A model generated the notes under the pieces. It was given only the letters and a program-made list of their open reading frames with translations. It ran no database searches and had not been told where the DNA came from. DNA of 64,000 nt, taken from assembly GCA_030615505.1 (NCBI GenBank), contig JAUWZD010000004.1:1-64000 (forward strand), given 5' to 3'. Made by a program: the position numbers and the translations under genes. This DNA comes from Spirochaetales bacterium (GTDB lineage Bacteria > Spirochaetota > Spirochaetia > SZUA-6 > DRHE01). Positions 51,973 to 61,543 of the stretch are shown here, piece after piece. Position 1 is the stretch's first letter; the number at the start of each line of letters is the position of its first letter.

Positions 51973-52983
51973 CTAAAATACAAGACGGTCATCTCCTCTC
52001 GCCAGGGTAATTTCCCCTTTCTCAGCCTGGAGTCGTATATAATCAATAAATTCTTGTATAGCCTTATCGATCTCAGAGCGAAATACTGCGCCCAGGGCAT
52101 TATCTTCCTCCTTGATTATCTCTATTCGCCTGGAGGATATATTGTCCAGAATTCTTTTTCTCTGATCTTCATCCAGGCCTTTTAAAATGAGAGTAAGTTC
52201 CGAATCTGAATAGTCCCTCAATAGGCCCTGTATATCACGATCTGTGAGCTTTAGAAGAATATCAGCAGTAAACAGCCTTTTTTCAATTTCCTCAGTAAGA
52301 TCAATATCCTGTATTCTTAATTTTTCAAGTATTGTTCTTTCAGAATCAGGCGCCATATTCTTTAGTATCTCCACTAAAACGGATTTTCCATCGATCTCCT
52401 GCGTAACAATTTTGCCCTGAGCTCTGACTTTTTCCTTCAATACTCCCTCTATTCTGCGCAATACTTCAGGATTAATTTTTTCAAGCCGCGCAATTCGAGC
52501 CGTTACCTGCTTCTGCAGATCCGCGGGGAGAGATGAGAGAATCTCAGCCGCCTTCCCAGGACTTAGATGAGGCAGTATGACCGAAATAGATGGAGCGGAT
52601 TCATGCTTTAGGAGCAGTTTTACCTGTTCAATATCCAGATCCATAAAAAAGGCAAAGGGATGAGGAGCAGTCCTCTCGATGATCTTATCTACAATAGCCC
52701 CTCCCTTTTCCTCGCCAAAAGCGGCAACGACTATTTCCCTGGCTTTTACGATTCCCCCGCGGGCAATGAGATCCTTGGTTTTTACAAGATAGCCAAACTC
52801 TTCCAATACCCTGGAAGCTTCCCGGCCGCTGAGCTCTTCTAAACCGGAGATCTCCTCAGATATTCCGGCTACCTCCTGTTCCGTAAGGTGTTTGAGTACT
52901 CTGGCTGCCTCCTCCTTGCCCAGTAACATGAGAAAACGCGCCGCCTTCTGATAATTTTTATCCCCTGACCCGGATGGTTTCAT
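51973..52983 (-). CDS. fliG: Flagellar motor switch protein FliG
   Basis: A 336-aa protein starting at ATG 52983, with AAGG upstream. N domain (KAARFLMLLGKEEAARVLKHL), middle EHPQ-like motif region (MDLDIEQVKLLLKHESAPSISVILPHLSPGKAAEIL), and a C-terminal charged torque helix (RIEIIKEEDNALGAVFRSEID). FliG sits in the C-ring and drives rotation with MotA. Spirochaetes often have two FliG; this could be either copy. Confidence 0.9.
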   Translation of the reverse strand: MKPSGSGDKNYQKAARFLMLLGKEEAARVLKHLTEQEVAGISEEISGLEELSGREASRVLEEFGYLVKTKDLIARGGIVKAREIVVAAFGEEKGGAIVDKIIERTAPHPFAFFMDLDIEQVKLLLKHESAPSISVILPHLSPGKAAEILSSLPADLQKQVTARIARLEKINPEVLRRIEGVLKEKVRAQGKIVTQEIDGKSVLVEILKNMAPDSERTILEKLRIQDIDLTEEIEKRLFTADILLKLTDRDIQGLLRDYSDSELTLILKGLDEDQRKRILDNISSRRIEIIKEEDNALGAVFRSEIDKAIQEFIDYIRLQAEKGEITLARGDDRLVF

Positions 52984-53038
52984 GACCTTACATAATAGCA
53001 TCGGAGTGTGTATGGGTCAATTAGGAGTATTAAGAGTC

Positions 53039-54091
53039 TTAAGAACCGGAAAGCGTAAAACTCAAGTAGATCTCATCGATCAGCTCGGGCAGAGGAAGAG
53101 GAGAGCAGTTATGGCGAACACAGGGGGTATTAATGATGAACCCGGAATCCAGGGATTCGTTTCCTAAAAAAGTTTCAGCTTGTTCCGGATCCTCTCTGTT
53201 CATCAGTACATTCCAGAGCACCCGCAGTACGGAAACTGCCTGGCGTAGAGCCTGCTCATATAGATCCGGAAAGCTGTACGTATATTTAAGGCTGCTGTCA
53301 CACGGGTGAAGCCACACATTCCCTTTTAGATTAAGGAAATCGATATGAGTCGGAATGTTCATAGGATGCATCAGAGCCAGGCGCCTGCGATGATCTCCGG
53401 AATTTTTCTCCCTGATATAGATTAACTGCCTGTAATGGGGATGTTGAGGATCGGTTACTGTGTAGAAGAAGAGAGTATCTTTATATGCATTCTCCAGCCG
53501 TTTACGGTCCCTCGATTTATAATGAATATTTGGATAACTGGCATGCAGAGCCTTAAGTAGAGTCTTGATTATCTGGTAGGGAAGGTATTCGCCGCAGTAA
53601 ATCAGGGGCAGAAAGTTGAAATCCCGGATATCCTTACCTCTTCTGATTTTAAGAATCAGAACATCAAGTATTCTCTCAAAAAAGGCGTGACAGCGGTAGT
53701 ACTTTTGACTATCGTTATCCTCCGGATCAACCCAGCCGGAATAATAGTTGATAAAGGGATGTGTCTTCCGATCCAGAACAGCATGCGTTGCAAAGCCTAA
53801 AATATAAGCCACAATGGGCAGTGGAGGAGTATTTTGGGGACCTGTACGCTTCTGGCGAAACGCCTCCAGAATCATATTTTTAACGAGCCTTCCGTAACCC
53901 TCATTATGGGTTATAATTCCATATTTAAGACCTGTGGGTTTTGTTCGCTGATTATGATAGAAGAAATCAGTCCCCTGGGCTCCGAATCGGAAGATATTTC
54001 CGTGCTGATTGAGTAATATTTTCCCCCTTCGCCGGAAAGCCCGAGCCAGGGCTTCCTCTGCGAATATAAGGTGACTTATCTGAGCAGGCAT
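53039..54091 (-). CDS. Zinc-dependent phospholipase C-like protein
   Basis: A 350-aa protein of the zinc-dependent phospholipase C/S1-P1 nuclease-like family: ISHLIFAEEALARA and GAQGTDFFYHNQRT near the N-terminus, ILGFATHAVLDRKTHPFINYYSG with zinc-binding His and Asp. No signal peptide, so it is probably cytoplasmic. It is of the type often annotated in spirochaetes, with unknown substrate. Confidence 0.75.
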   Translation of the reverse strand: MPAQISHLIFAEEALARAFRRRGKILLNQHGNIFRFGAQGTDFFYHNQRTKPTGLKYGIITHNEGYGRLVKNMILEAFRQKRTGPQNTPPLPIVAYILGFATHAVLDRKTHPFINYYSGWVDPEDNDSQKYYRCHAFFERILDVLILKIRRGKDIRDFNFLPLIYCGEYLPYQIIKTLLKALHASYPNIHYKSRDRKRLENAYKDTLFFYTVTDPQHPHYRQLIYIREKNSGDHRRRLALMHPMNIPTHIDFLNLKGNVWLHPCDSSLKYTYSFPDLYEQALRQAVSVLRVLWNVLMNREDPEQAETFLGNESLDSGFIINTPCVRHNCSPLPLPELIDEIYLSFTLSGS

Positions 54092-54260
54092 TTATCTTAC
54101 AGTAAAGTTAATATTAATATCCCCGGCTGACAAGGCAGGAAAATCCTCTCTGTGAACTCTGTGTGCTCGGTGGCTTCTTTTGGTTTCGGCCGGAGGCTGC
54201 GATATGTAATTATAATATTAATATGTCAGGACCCTGCTTGAGCGTCCCCGGCCATCGTGC

Positions 54261-54289
54261 TTGACAAATTTGTATAAAGTTGTTAGGGT
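54261..54289 (+). promoter_or_regulatory. Promoter of the tRNA-Phe gene
   Basis: TTGACA (54261-54266), 17 bp, TAGGGT (54284-54289), then the mature tRNA begins at 54302. The rest of the 54092-54301 gap shows nothing else. Confidence 0.7.
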
Positions 54290-54301
54290 GGTTCAGCACT
54301 T

Positions 54302-54374
<73 letters not shown>

Positions 54375-54376
54375 CG

Positions 54377-54400
54377 GCCCCCATCTTTAGGGGGCTTTTT
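54377..54400 (+). terminator. Rho-independent terminator after tRNA-Phe
   Basis: Stem GCCCCC/GGGGGC with the 7-nt loop ATCTTTA, followed by five T. It lies 3 nt after the tRNA. Confidence 0.88.
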
Positions 54401-54433
54401 AATATCCAGCCGGCTTAAGTCATGAGTCTGCTT

Positions 54434-55147
54434 TTAAGGAACTGCGTAGTAAGGACCCGTAATGAGGCCCAGGCTTTTATCCTCAAGATAAGTGTAAACC
54501 CTAAAACTGAAACCCTCCTTTAAAGCATTATTTGTCCGGACAATTTCCTGGATAGACACACTTTTTGACTCCACGGGGAGAGATCTGAAGTAATTCTGAT
54601 CTTTGTTATAGAGCCACAGGGCATAGGAGTCCGCCCTGCCCGACACTAAGATCTCCCCATTTTCAATGGAAACTGAAGGAATATAGCGCCTGTAGGCCTT
54701 CAGGAGACTGGGCTTAAGAAAGATCGTCTGTTCAGCCTCATCTCCACCTATATCCTGTAAAAGAATCCTGTACTCTCCTGCAGGCAGTGGAGAGCCGTCG
54801 GGCATGGAAATAGTACTGCTGCCGATCCAGGTGGCATCGCCTGAAGTTGATTTAAGCCAGGATTCACTGTCTATGCACCAGAAGAGCTCTTCAGAGTCGT
54901 TTATAAGGTAGATTTCCTCAAGATCTTCAAATCCGTCCGGATCGTTTGCCTGTACAAAGAGAGTCAGGGATTGATAGAGAATATCTTTTTCCTGATCATC
55001 AACCAGATTTATCTGCCAGAATACTCTGACAATTTCCGGGGGTTTCCCGGTGCAGCCCGATATAGGGATCAGGGTGCCAATTAATATAATGCCAATTAAT
55101 ATAATGAAAGATAATAAATTCGCTTTTTTTATTAGATCATCTATCAT
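54434..55147 (-). CDS. Lipoprotein of unknown function
   Basis: A 237-aa protein with an N-terminal hydrophobic segment ending in the lipobox ISGC (Cys about residue 32). Beta-rich body with Trp/Tyr and no known motif I can name. It overlaps the thymidine-kinase-like gene by 4 bp (ATGA), so the pair is coupled. Probably membrane-anchored in the periplasm. Confidence 0.7.
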   Translation of the reverse strand: MIDDLIKKANLLSFIILIGIILIGTLIPISGCTGKPPEIVRVFWQINLVDDQEKDILYQSLTLFVQANDPDGFEDLEEIYLINDSEELFWCIDSESWLKSTSGDATWIGSSTISMPDGSPLPAGEYRILLQDIGGDEAEQTIFLKPSLLKAYRRYIPSVSIENGEILVSGRADSYALWLYNKDQNYFRSLPVESKSVSIQEIVRTNNALKEGFSFRVYTYLEDKSLGLITGPYYAVP

Positions 55148-56238
55148 AAGACGCGCCTGTTGTCTTTGAGTATTTTTTTTATATAGTCCTCATCCAGGTT
55201 CAACTCATCCATGAGGAAAATAAACTGCTCACGGCTGATCAGATTATGCTCGCTGTATAAAAATATAAGGGCCTTTTCAGCAATACAGGGTACCTTTAAA
55301 GCGTTCATCATAACAGATGTATAATTTTCTTTTTTTGAAAAATTGTTATAAAGGGCTGAATCATCAATGGAATTCTTAATGAGCCCCAGCTCAGATTTTA
55401 AGGGTTCCAGATTTCCCGATGATGCCTCATCCCCGAGTGGTTTCAGGATTAAGAAGGTATATTCCTTTCCAGGCAGATAGTGGTGAGTATCGCAGCGTGT
55501 GCAATAGTTGGGCTCCCGGGGGTCTGATTTCTCCTTGTCACCGCCTATGATAATTAAGGGATCAAAATATAGTGCCGGACATTCCTCTCCCTTGTTCAAG
55601 TAGAAGCGGTAGGTATAGAAGGAGTCCTCAAGGCAATCGGGATGTTCGCAGTAGGCGGTAAGTGGGAAAATGTCCGTGGCTGTCTCTAAAAGAAGCCTTG
55701 TTGTAGAATTAAAAATCTCTTTACGGAAATTGAGAGCCAGGGTGGGGAAAATAAAGATAAGCCCCCGTCTTTCGGATTCGTTCTCTATAACATAGGCCAG
55801 TCTTTCTTCATAAAAGTTAGCTTCATCAATAATCCAGGTTCCTACATGTGGATTCCGGCCGATCACTTCCTCTAAGTCAAATGAATCCTGAATCTCGGCA
55901 ATGCTCTGCCCGCAGCGCTCATAACCTCCACGGTAAGGAAGGGCATCGGAAGGATAATCCGGAAAGCGCTCCCTGTCTAAAGAAGTGCGGATAAAAAATA
56001 CTCTTCGCCGGTCAGCGCCGGCCAGAGAAGTATATCTTGCAGACGCATCACTCCTTTTTAAAGCTACCTGAGAGTCCCTCCAGACCCTGGAGGAGTACTC
56101 GGTTTTGCCGGACCCCATTGGGCCGATAACCAGTATTCTGCGGCGTGGCCTTTTAAAATCGAAGTGGTTAAATGAGCTGTGGATTCTGATTTCAGGAAAT
56201 CCCAGGCTTTTTAAAAAGTGTGTTGTTTCTTGATCCAT
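55144..56238 (-). CDS. Large thymidine-kinase-like P-loop protein
   Basis: A 364-aa relative of the TK1 thymidine kinase group. P-loop VIGPMGSGKTEYS (about 38-50), Walker B WIIDEANFYEERL, and the zinc-lasso element: AYCEHPDC, then FDPLIIIGGDKEKSDPREPNYCTRCDTHH, matching the TK1 ending (DPVxxIGGxxxYxxxCxxC). Typical TK is about 190-200 aa. Here an N-terminal extension and an inserted region add about 150 aa. It may phosphorylate deoxythymidine, or a changed substrate. It is transcribed just upstream of a coupled lipoprotein gene. Confidence 0.75.
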   Translation of the reverse strand: MDQETTHFLKSLGFPEIRIHSSFNHFDFKRPRRRILVIGPMGSGKTEYSSRVWRDSQVALKRSDASARYTSLAGADRRRVFFIRTSLDRERFPDYPSDALPYRGGYERCGQSIAEIQDSFDLEEVIGRNPHVGTWIIDEANFYEERLAYVIENESERRGLIFIFPTLALNFRKEIFNSTTRLLLETATDIFPLTAYCEHPDCLEDSFYTYRFYLNKGEECPALYFDPLIIIGGDKEKSDPREPNYCTRCDTHHYLPGKEYTFLILKPLGDEASSGNLEPLKSELGLIKNSIDDSALYNNFSKKENYTSVMMNALKVPCIAEKALIFLYSEHNLISREQFIFLMDELNLDEDYIKKILKDNRRVL

Positions 56239-56518
56239 GGCTTAGGACATATTAGATATGATAGCCGGTTAAAGTCAATCCGCAGGTATTTACAATTTAG
56301 AATTAAACATTAAGAGAATATAATTATAGTCGAAATTATAAATGTTCGTATGAAAAGAAAAGTTAGATTTTCAATACATGCAAAAAGAAGAATGCAACTT
56401 TACAACATCAGTTAATTTAGAACTCAGTGATTTTAATTTTAAGCAAACGATTACTCCATAAGCTGGGTCCTGTATAACTGTTAAAAATTCACCTTTTTAT
56501 TAGATTATTATGCCCTGA
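56239..56518. other. 280-bp intergenic region
   Basis: Between the TK-like gene and the restriction operon. Apart from a 21-codon scrap (56350-56415) I see no gene or RNA. Confidence 0.4.
56350..56415 (+). pseudogene. 21-codon scrap resembling the start of a DUF4258 protein
   Basis: MKRKVRFSIHAKRRMQLYNIS then a stop. FSxHAxxRMxxxxIS is the opening of DUF4258 domains, which are often TA-linked. It is too short to be functional. Confidence 0.3.
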
Positions 56519-57247
56519 TCACAGCTTAAATGAGGCTGCGTTGTTTTTTAACCAATCTATTTGTTTCCGGTAATTTAGAAGAACGGATGCTAAAAGTTTC
56601 CAGTAACTGGGTGAATGATTTTTTATCTTCAAATGGCACATCTCATGTACAACTACATAATCAATAACAGAGATAGGGGCCATCACAGTTTTCCAGTTGA
56701 ATCTCAAAGTTCCGTTTTTGGAGCAACTGCCCCAACGCTTTTTCTGATCTTTAATTATGATGCCCGTAGGGTAAACTCCTAATTGCTTTTTATGCCGGTT
56801 AACCCTCTGCTCGATTTTTTCTCGCGCACTAGAAAAATACCATTTTACTAATTTTTCCCTTATTATTTCTTGTTTCTCTTTTGTCTCCAGGTATTTATTA
56901 ACAGCTATATAAATTCTTCTGCCAATTATTTGAGGTTTCTCTGTATCTATACAAGTCTCTTCCACAACTTTCAATCGATAAGTGCGACCCAAAAACAATA
57001 ACTGCTCACCGCTTACATACTCTTTCACAGGAAATTTTTCTACTAAACTCAGAAAATACTTCTTTTTTTCAATAATCCAGCGAGCTTTTTTTTGGACCAT
57101 TTCTTTTATGGCTTGTATTGTCATATGATGTGGCGCCAGCACAACAACTTCAGAATCCGGTGTTACAGTAATTGCTACCGTTTTTGCTCGCTTCCTTCGC
57201 TCGATAGTATATGTTATCTGCTGTTGTCCGTATTGCACAAGCTCCAT
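56519..57247 (-). CDS. YgjP-like (DUF45/M48-type) metallopeptidase, 3' end of the hsd operon
   Basis: A 242-aa protein from ATG 57247, directly following the hsdR stop (57249-57251); a longer upstream frame is disfavoured. It contains the zinc motif HEMCHLKIKNHSPSYW (HExxH, about 195-200, third ligand His further on) and the DUF45 pattern KKRWGSCSKNGTLRFNW. Such genes are often next to type I restriction loci. Function is unproven. Confidence 0.8.
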   Translation of the reverse strand: MELVQYGQQQITYTIERRKRAKTVAITVTPDSEVVVLAPHHMTIQAIKEMVQKKARWIIEKKKYFLSLVEKFPVKEYVSGEQLLFLGRTYRLKVVEETCIDTEKPQIIGRRIYIAVNKYLETKEKQEIIREKLVKWYFSSAREKIEQRVNRHKKQLGVYPTGIIIKDQKKRWGSCSKNGTLRFNWKTVMAPISVIDYVVVHEMCHLKIKNHSPSYWKLLASVLLNYRKQIDWLKNNAASFKL

Positions 57248-57248
57248 A

Positions 57249-60200
57249 TCAATCACTGAATCGCGACCTGGCCAATTCCATAGCTTCCCGGGTAAAAATT
57301 TCAAAATGTTCGGATGAAAATTTTTTATTTAGGATACAATTCTTGATTTCTCTACGCATTTCTTTTTGGATATCCTCTTTTTCTGCCCAATCAATTACAA
57401 TTCTGCTTTTTATAACTTCAACGATTTCCCTTGACAAGGAGCTCATCTTTACATCGTCTCCGGCAAAAAGTTCATTTTTATAAGGTTCCAATAAGCCGTA
57501 AAAGGCAAACTCGTCCATTGTTAACCCTTTTTCTTTGGCTATCTCCTCTCGTCTCTCTTCCTTCTTTTTCAGCTTAACCAAATTCTTGAGTAATTCAGCT
57601 TCATCTTTACGCCTCTTCCTATCAGTTTCGATAACAATCTCCAATTGATCCTTAAGGGATTCATAGTAGTGCGGGTCTTCAGCAATCTTTGCGGTAATGG
57701 TTTCCCGAAGTGCGTATTCAATATGGCTGGCCTTAGCTTTTCCGCTCCCTTTAATGTTAAGTTTCTCTTCGAAATCTGGAGCGGTTATATTAACAGGAGC
57801 AAGGATTTCTTCCATGCCTGTATCAAGAATATGGGCATGAATGAGCTTTTCAACTTTTCTGCTGATACTTTCCATACTAAATCGGTTATCGCGGTATAGA
57901 TTACGCGCACCTTCCCGGATCATGCCGAGAAACTTGAAATCTTCTATAAAGGGCTCGACGCAGGGGTCTGGCATGAGGATATCCATACTTCTTGCAAACT
58001 CACGGAAGATTAATTCAAAATAAGAGCGAATATCTTTAGGTAGAAGAATTTCCAGGCACTGCTGAATTACTTCCTCAGGCTTTCCATCACGCTTTATTTT
58101 TTTAAACAGAGCTATCGCTTTTTTATGCGCTTCTTTCAGAGCAGCCAGTTCATTATTAATATCATCAATGCTGAAAAACCCTTTAAGGTCTTCCTCGTCA
58201 AAAATTGCCAGAGATTCAGCCAGTTCCTTACCGATGCCTATGTAATCAACAACGAGTCCAAAGTTCTTACGTTGATTGGGACGATTCGTACGAGCCACTG
58301 CCTGGAGGAGAGTATGTTCTTTCATTCTTTGATCCAGGTACATGGTCTGGAGAATGGGAGCGTCAAAACCGGTTAACAACTTGTCACAGACTATCAGAAT
58401 CTTTAAATTACAAGCCGGATCCTGGAATATCTCCTTTCCTGTTATACGATCCTCTTCCGACGGGGATCTGCGGTATTTATCTTTCCACTCTTTCGGGTCT
58501 TCGTTATTTACCGTCATCACGATTGTGGACCAGGAAGGATCGATCAGCCTGTCAAGAGCCTCTTTGTACATTACTGCTGTTCGCCGATTGGCGGTCACGA
58601 TCATTGCTTTAAAACCGTTTGGGGTTATTTTCTTTTGATAATGATTAACAATATCAAGCGCTATACGCTCAATCCTTCGCGGAGCGCTGAGCACAGTGTC
58701 GAGGGTTGCGTATCGTCTCTTTATTTCAGCCAGCTCTTCCTTTGTCTTCTTGGGAAACAAATTTTTAAGCAGATTATCGATAGTGTTACCTACAATATGA
58801 AGATTAGCCATACGACTCTCATACTTAATCGGGACAGTGGCGCCATCCTCAATAGACTGGTGCATATCGTATCGATCCAGATATTTTTCACCCGGTGCAC
58901 TAAAATGCCTGTAGGTATTACGATCCCTCTTATCGAGGGGAGTCCCGGTAAAGGCAAAAAGACTGGCGTTGGGCATGGCTTTACGCAAATTGAGGGCGAA
59001 ACTACCATATTGAGTTCTATGAGCTTCATCAGTCATGACGATGATATTTTCAGCAGTTGATAAGGGCTCCCCCAGTGGTTTTCTGAACTTCTGTACAGTA
59101 GTCATGATCGTATTCCCGGCACCTGTTTTGAGCAAATCATAGAGCTCCGGTCTATTTCGAGCCTGGATGGGATTGGGGAAACCGCAGTTCTCAAAGGTTC
59201 CGGTAATTTGATTGTCCAGCTTAATCCTGTCGGTTACAATTAAAATCACCGGATTTCTTAAGGCTTCTTCTTCCCTCCTTAATTTGACTGCGGCAAAAAC
59301 CATGATGAGAGACTTACCGGAACCCTGCCAGTGCCAGATAATCCCGCGTTTCTCATCATCGTGGAGAACCCTATTTACAAGTCTGTTCACCGCAGAATAC
59401 TGCTGATAGCGGCAGATCTTCTTTTCAACTTTAAGTTTTTCTTTACTGTAATCATAAACAATAAAATTCTGGATAATATCAAGAAGATTTCTCTTTTTAC
59501 AAAGCCCTGCTAACATAACCTCCTGCATAGGTGGGCTATCGCTTAAGTCTTTTTCTTCAATCAATCCCAACTCAAGCATTTCCTTTACCGAGGGATGTTC
59601 CGCCATGTTCGGCAGCTTTCCTCCGTTTAGATCCTTCCACTCATGATATTGATCTGAACTTGCCTCTATTGTCCCATATTGAGCGGCGAAAAGGTTACAA
59701 CCAATGAGGATTTCGTTTGTTCGAAAAAGCTGCGGAATATCTTTCTGGTAGCGGATTAGCTGGATTTTTGCATCCGCTACTTCTTTTTTCTTTGCCACCG
59801 GGTTCTTGCATTCAATAACGACTAAAGGAATTCCATTGACAAAAAGTACAATATCCGGCCGGTCCTGGATTCTTTGCCTTCGCACCCAGAATTGATTCAC
59901 TAGCAAAAACTCATTGTTTTCAGCATTCTTAAAATCGATGAAATGAACAGTAAGCTTTTGGCGCTTGGCCATCATGTCCTGGTCTACCGATATACCGGAG
60001 ATCAGGTATTTATGGAAAATACGATTCGCCTCTAACGTGCTTTCTTCCGGAATGTGGGATATCCTTCTTACAGCCTTTTCAATCGATTTATCGGTAAGCT
60101 CAGGATTGATCTCCACCAGTTTCTTTTTAAGACGATCTTCCAGAACAACATCCTTGCGCGATTTCCGGTCACAATCCTCGATCAATTCAGGGTCCAGTTG

Positions 60201-60293
60201 ATCGCCGTGAATGTGGATGTAGCCAAGCCGCTTAAGCTGCTCGATAGCGGGCTGCTCGGAAAGAGTGTCCTCGTTAAACTAAGCTTTCGGCAT
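57249..60293 (-). CDS. hsdR: Type I restriction enzyme R subunit with an amber codon at position 5
   Basis: The motor-nuclease of a type I R-M system. The natural frame begins MPKA-stop-FNEDTLSEQPAIEQLKR from ATG 60293, with TAG at 60281-60279 where relatives have Gln. The frame then runs unbroken to 57249; a downstream TTG start at 60185 would yield 978 aa. PD-(D/E)XK nuclease: RPDIVLFVNGIPLVVIECKNP. Helicase: WHWQGSGKSLIMVFAA (about residue 285 of the short form), DEAHRTQYGSF, and SF2 motifs (VARTNRPNQRKNFGLVVDY). Without suppression or reinitiation it would be off or truncated. It follows hsdS and precedes the YgjP-like gene. Confidence 0.88.
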
Positions 60294-60302
60294 AGTGCAT
60301 CC

Positions 60303-60438
60303 TTACGCTTTAACTCTTACCTTACCTGTTAATAAAACTTGCATCATACCCTTCTTAATTGTATCCAACCTCTCTTTATATGCAATCTCTTTTTCGATAT
60401 CGTTATCAATGGAGCATAGTATAGAAGCGATTTTTTTT
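60303..60438 (-). other. A8 tract and out-of-frame C-terminus of hsdS
   Basis: T8 at 60431-60438 (A8 on the coding strand). A one-base gain would reopen the frame to TAA at 60305-60303. Confidence 0.75.
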
Positions 60439-61543
60439 GTTCAGGAAGATGGGGGAGGGGTATAATAATTGATTCCAAATCTTCTCTAGGCAAGCCATTG
60501 ATAGAAGTACCTTGAATAAAGGATTGTATTTTTTGCGAATTCTTTATTAAGTACCAGTAGAGATATTCTGTATACACTTTTTCGCCTAGAAGGATTAGTC
60601 CTGTGATGTCCTGACTTATTGCGATATTAAATGGTGAAATGGCAATTTTACCGACACCGGTTCTGGTAACTACTAATAGACTCCCCTTTTGTATTATATT
60701 TGTAGAGCTGTTCTTAATTCCTTCTTCTGTCAAATATTTTCTTATTCTTCTAATCTTTTGATTATCAAAGTCCGCACCTGTTATCCAAGGAATTGTTCCA
60801 TCCCAATAACTATGATTATTTGTACTGGGAGTTCCGCCGTTAATGAAATTGTTAACTATGCTTTTAAGTTTTACAACTTCCAAATCCACCGGAATCTCAC
60901 CAATCTCCGTCTTTTTAAACTCTGCATGCCCAATACCTCTCGTAAGCAGTTGCTGTAAGAGCCCTTTTTTTAACTGTTTTTTCTTTTCAATAATTTTTAC
61001 CTTTTTCTCAATAAGCTCATCTAAAGCTAATAAGATTTCAGCAATCTTTTTTTGTTCAGGGAGAGGAGGAAATGGAATCTTTAAGTTGTGCAATACATCT
61101 TTATTAATTGCTTCAAAAGTACTTCCCTGGGATATTTTTTGCAGGACTTTTTTAAAACAATTCATTATAAAATACAAAAAATGGTTATCGATAATAATTC
61201 CTCTTATTCTTGCTAATCCCCTACCAATACAACATCTCTGCAGTGCAATATTCACATCACCTACTGGAGCGCGAACACTTACAAGAATATCTCCTTCTTC
61301 TGCTATTTGTTTGGGTGAATTGCACCATTTGTTTATATTTGGATATATGCTCCCGAATTCAGCTTTGCCTTGAAAGAAAGGGATGCCATTTTCATAGTCA
61401 AAGCAGTTTGAAGAGGGTGGAGACTGTCCCATTTTAATTTTTGCTACTGCGCTTAGTTTTCTAACTTCCCAATCTACAGGTATCTCGCCGATTTCCGTCT
61501 TTTTAAATTTCTTATCTGTCTGCAAACTATCTATTTGTTTCAA
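60344..61543 (-). CDS. hsdS: Type I specificity subunit, frameshifted at an A8 tract
   Basis: A 399-aa product with two target-recognition domains (about 15-175 and 215-380), each ended by a PLPEQKK coiled-coil helix. The first is normal (PPLPEQKKIAEILLALDELIEKK). The second reads PEQKKS and then runs out of frame after an A8 run (T8 at 60431-60438 on the + strand). One more A restores IASILCSIDNDIEKEIAYKERL… and a stop at 60303. The half-repeats FKKTEIGEIPVD(W/L)EV at 61463-61507 and 60874-60918 could recombine to exchange TRDs. The result is a likely phase-variable or decayed specificity subunit. Confidence 0.88.
   Translation of the reverse strand: MKQIDSLQTDKKFKKTEIGEIPVDWEVRKLSAVAKIKMGQSPPSSNCFDYENGIPFFQGKAEFGSIYPNINKWCNSPKQIAEEGDILVSVRAPVGDVNIALQRCCIGRGLARIRGIIIDNHFLYFIMNCFKKVLQKISQGSTFEAINKDVLHNLKIPFPPLPEQKKIAEILLALDELIEKKVKIIEKKKQLKKGLLQQLLTRGIGHAEFKKTEIGEIPVDLEVVKLKSIVNNFINGGTPSTNNHSYWDGTIPWITGADFDNQKIRRIRKYLTEEGIKNSSTNIIQKGSLLVVTRTGVGKIAISPFNIAISQDITGLILLGEKVYTEYLYWYLIKNSQKIQSFIQGTSINGLPREDLESIIIPLPHLPEQKKSLLYYAPLITISKKRLHIKRGWIQLRRV
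60874..60918 (-). repeat. Second hsdS FKKTEIGEIPVD repeat
   Basis: Near-identical DNA copy of 61463-61507, a possible recombination site between the two TRDs. Confidence 0.7.
61463..61507 (-). repeat. First hsdS FKKTEIGEIPVD repeat
   Basis: 45-bp partner of 60874-60918, encoding FKKTEIGEIPVDWEV at the beginning of the first TRD. Confidence 0.7.
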
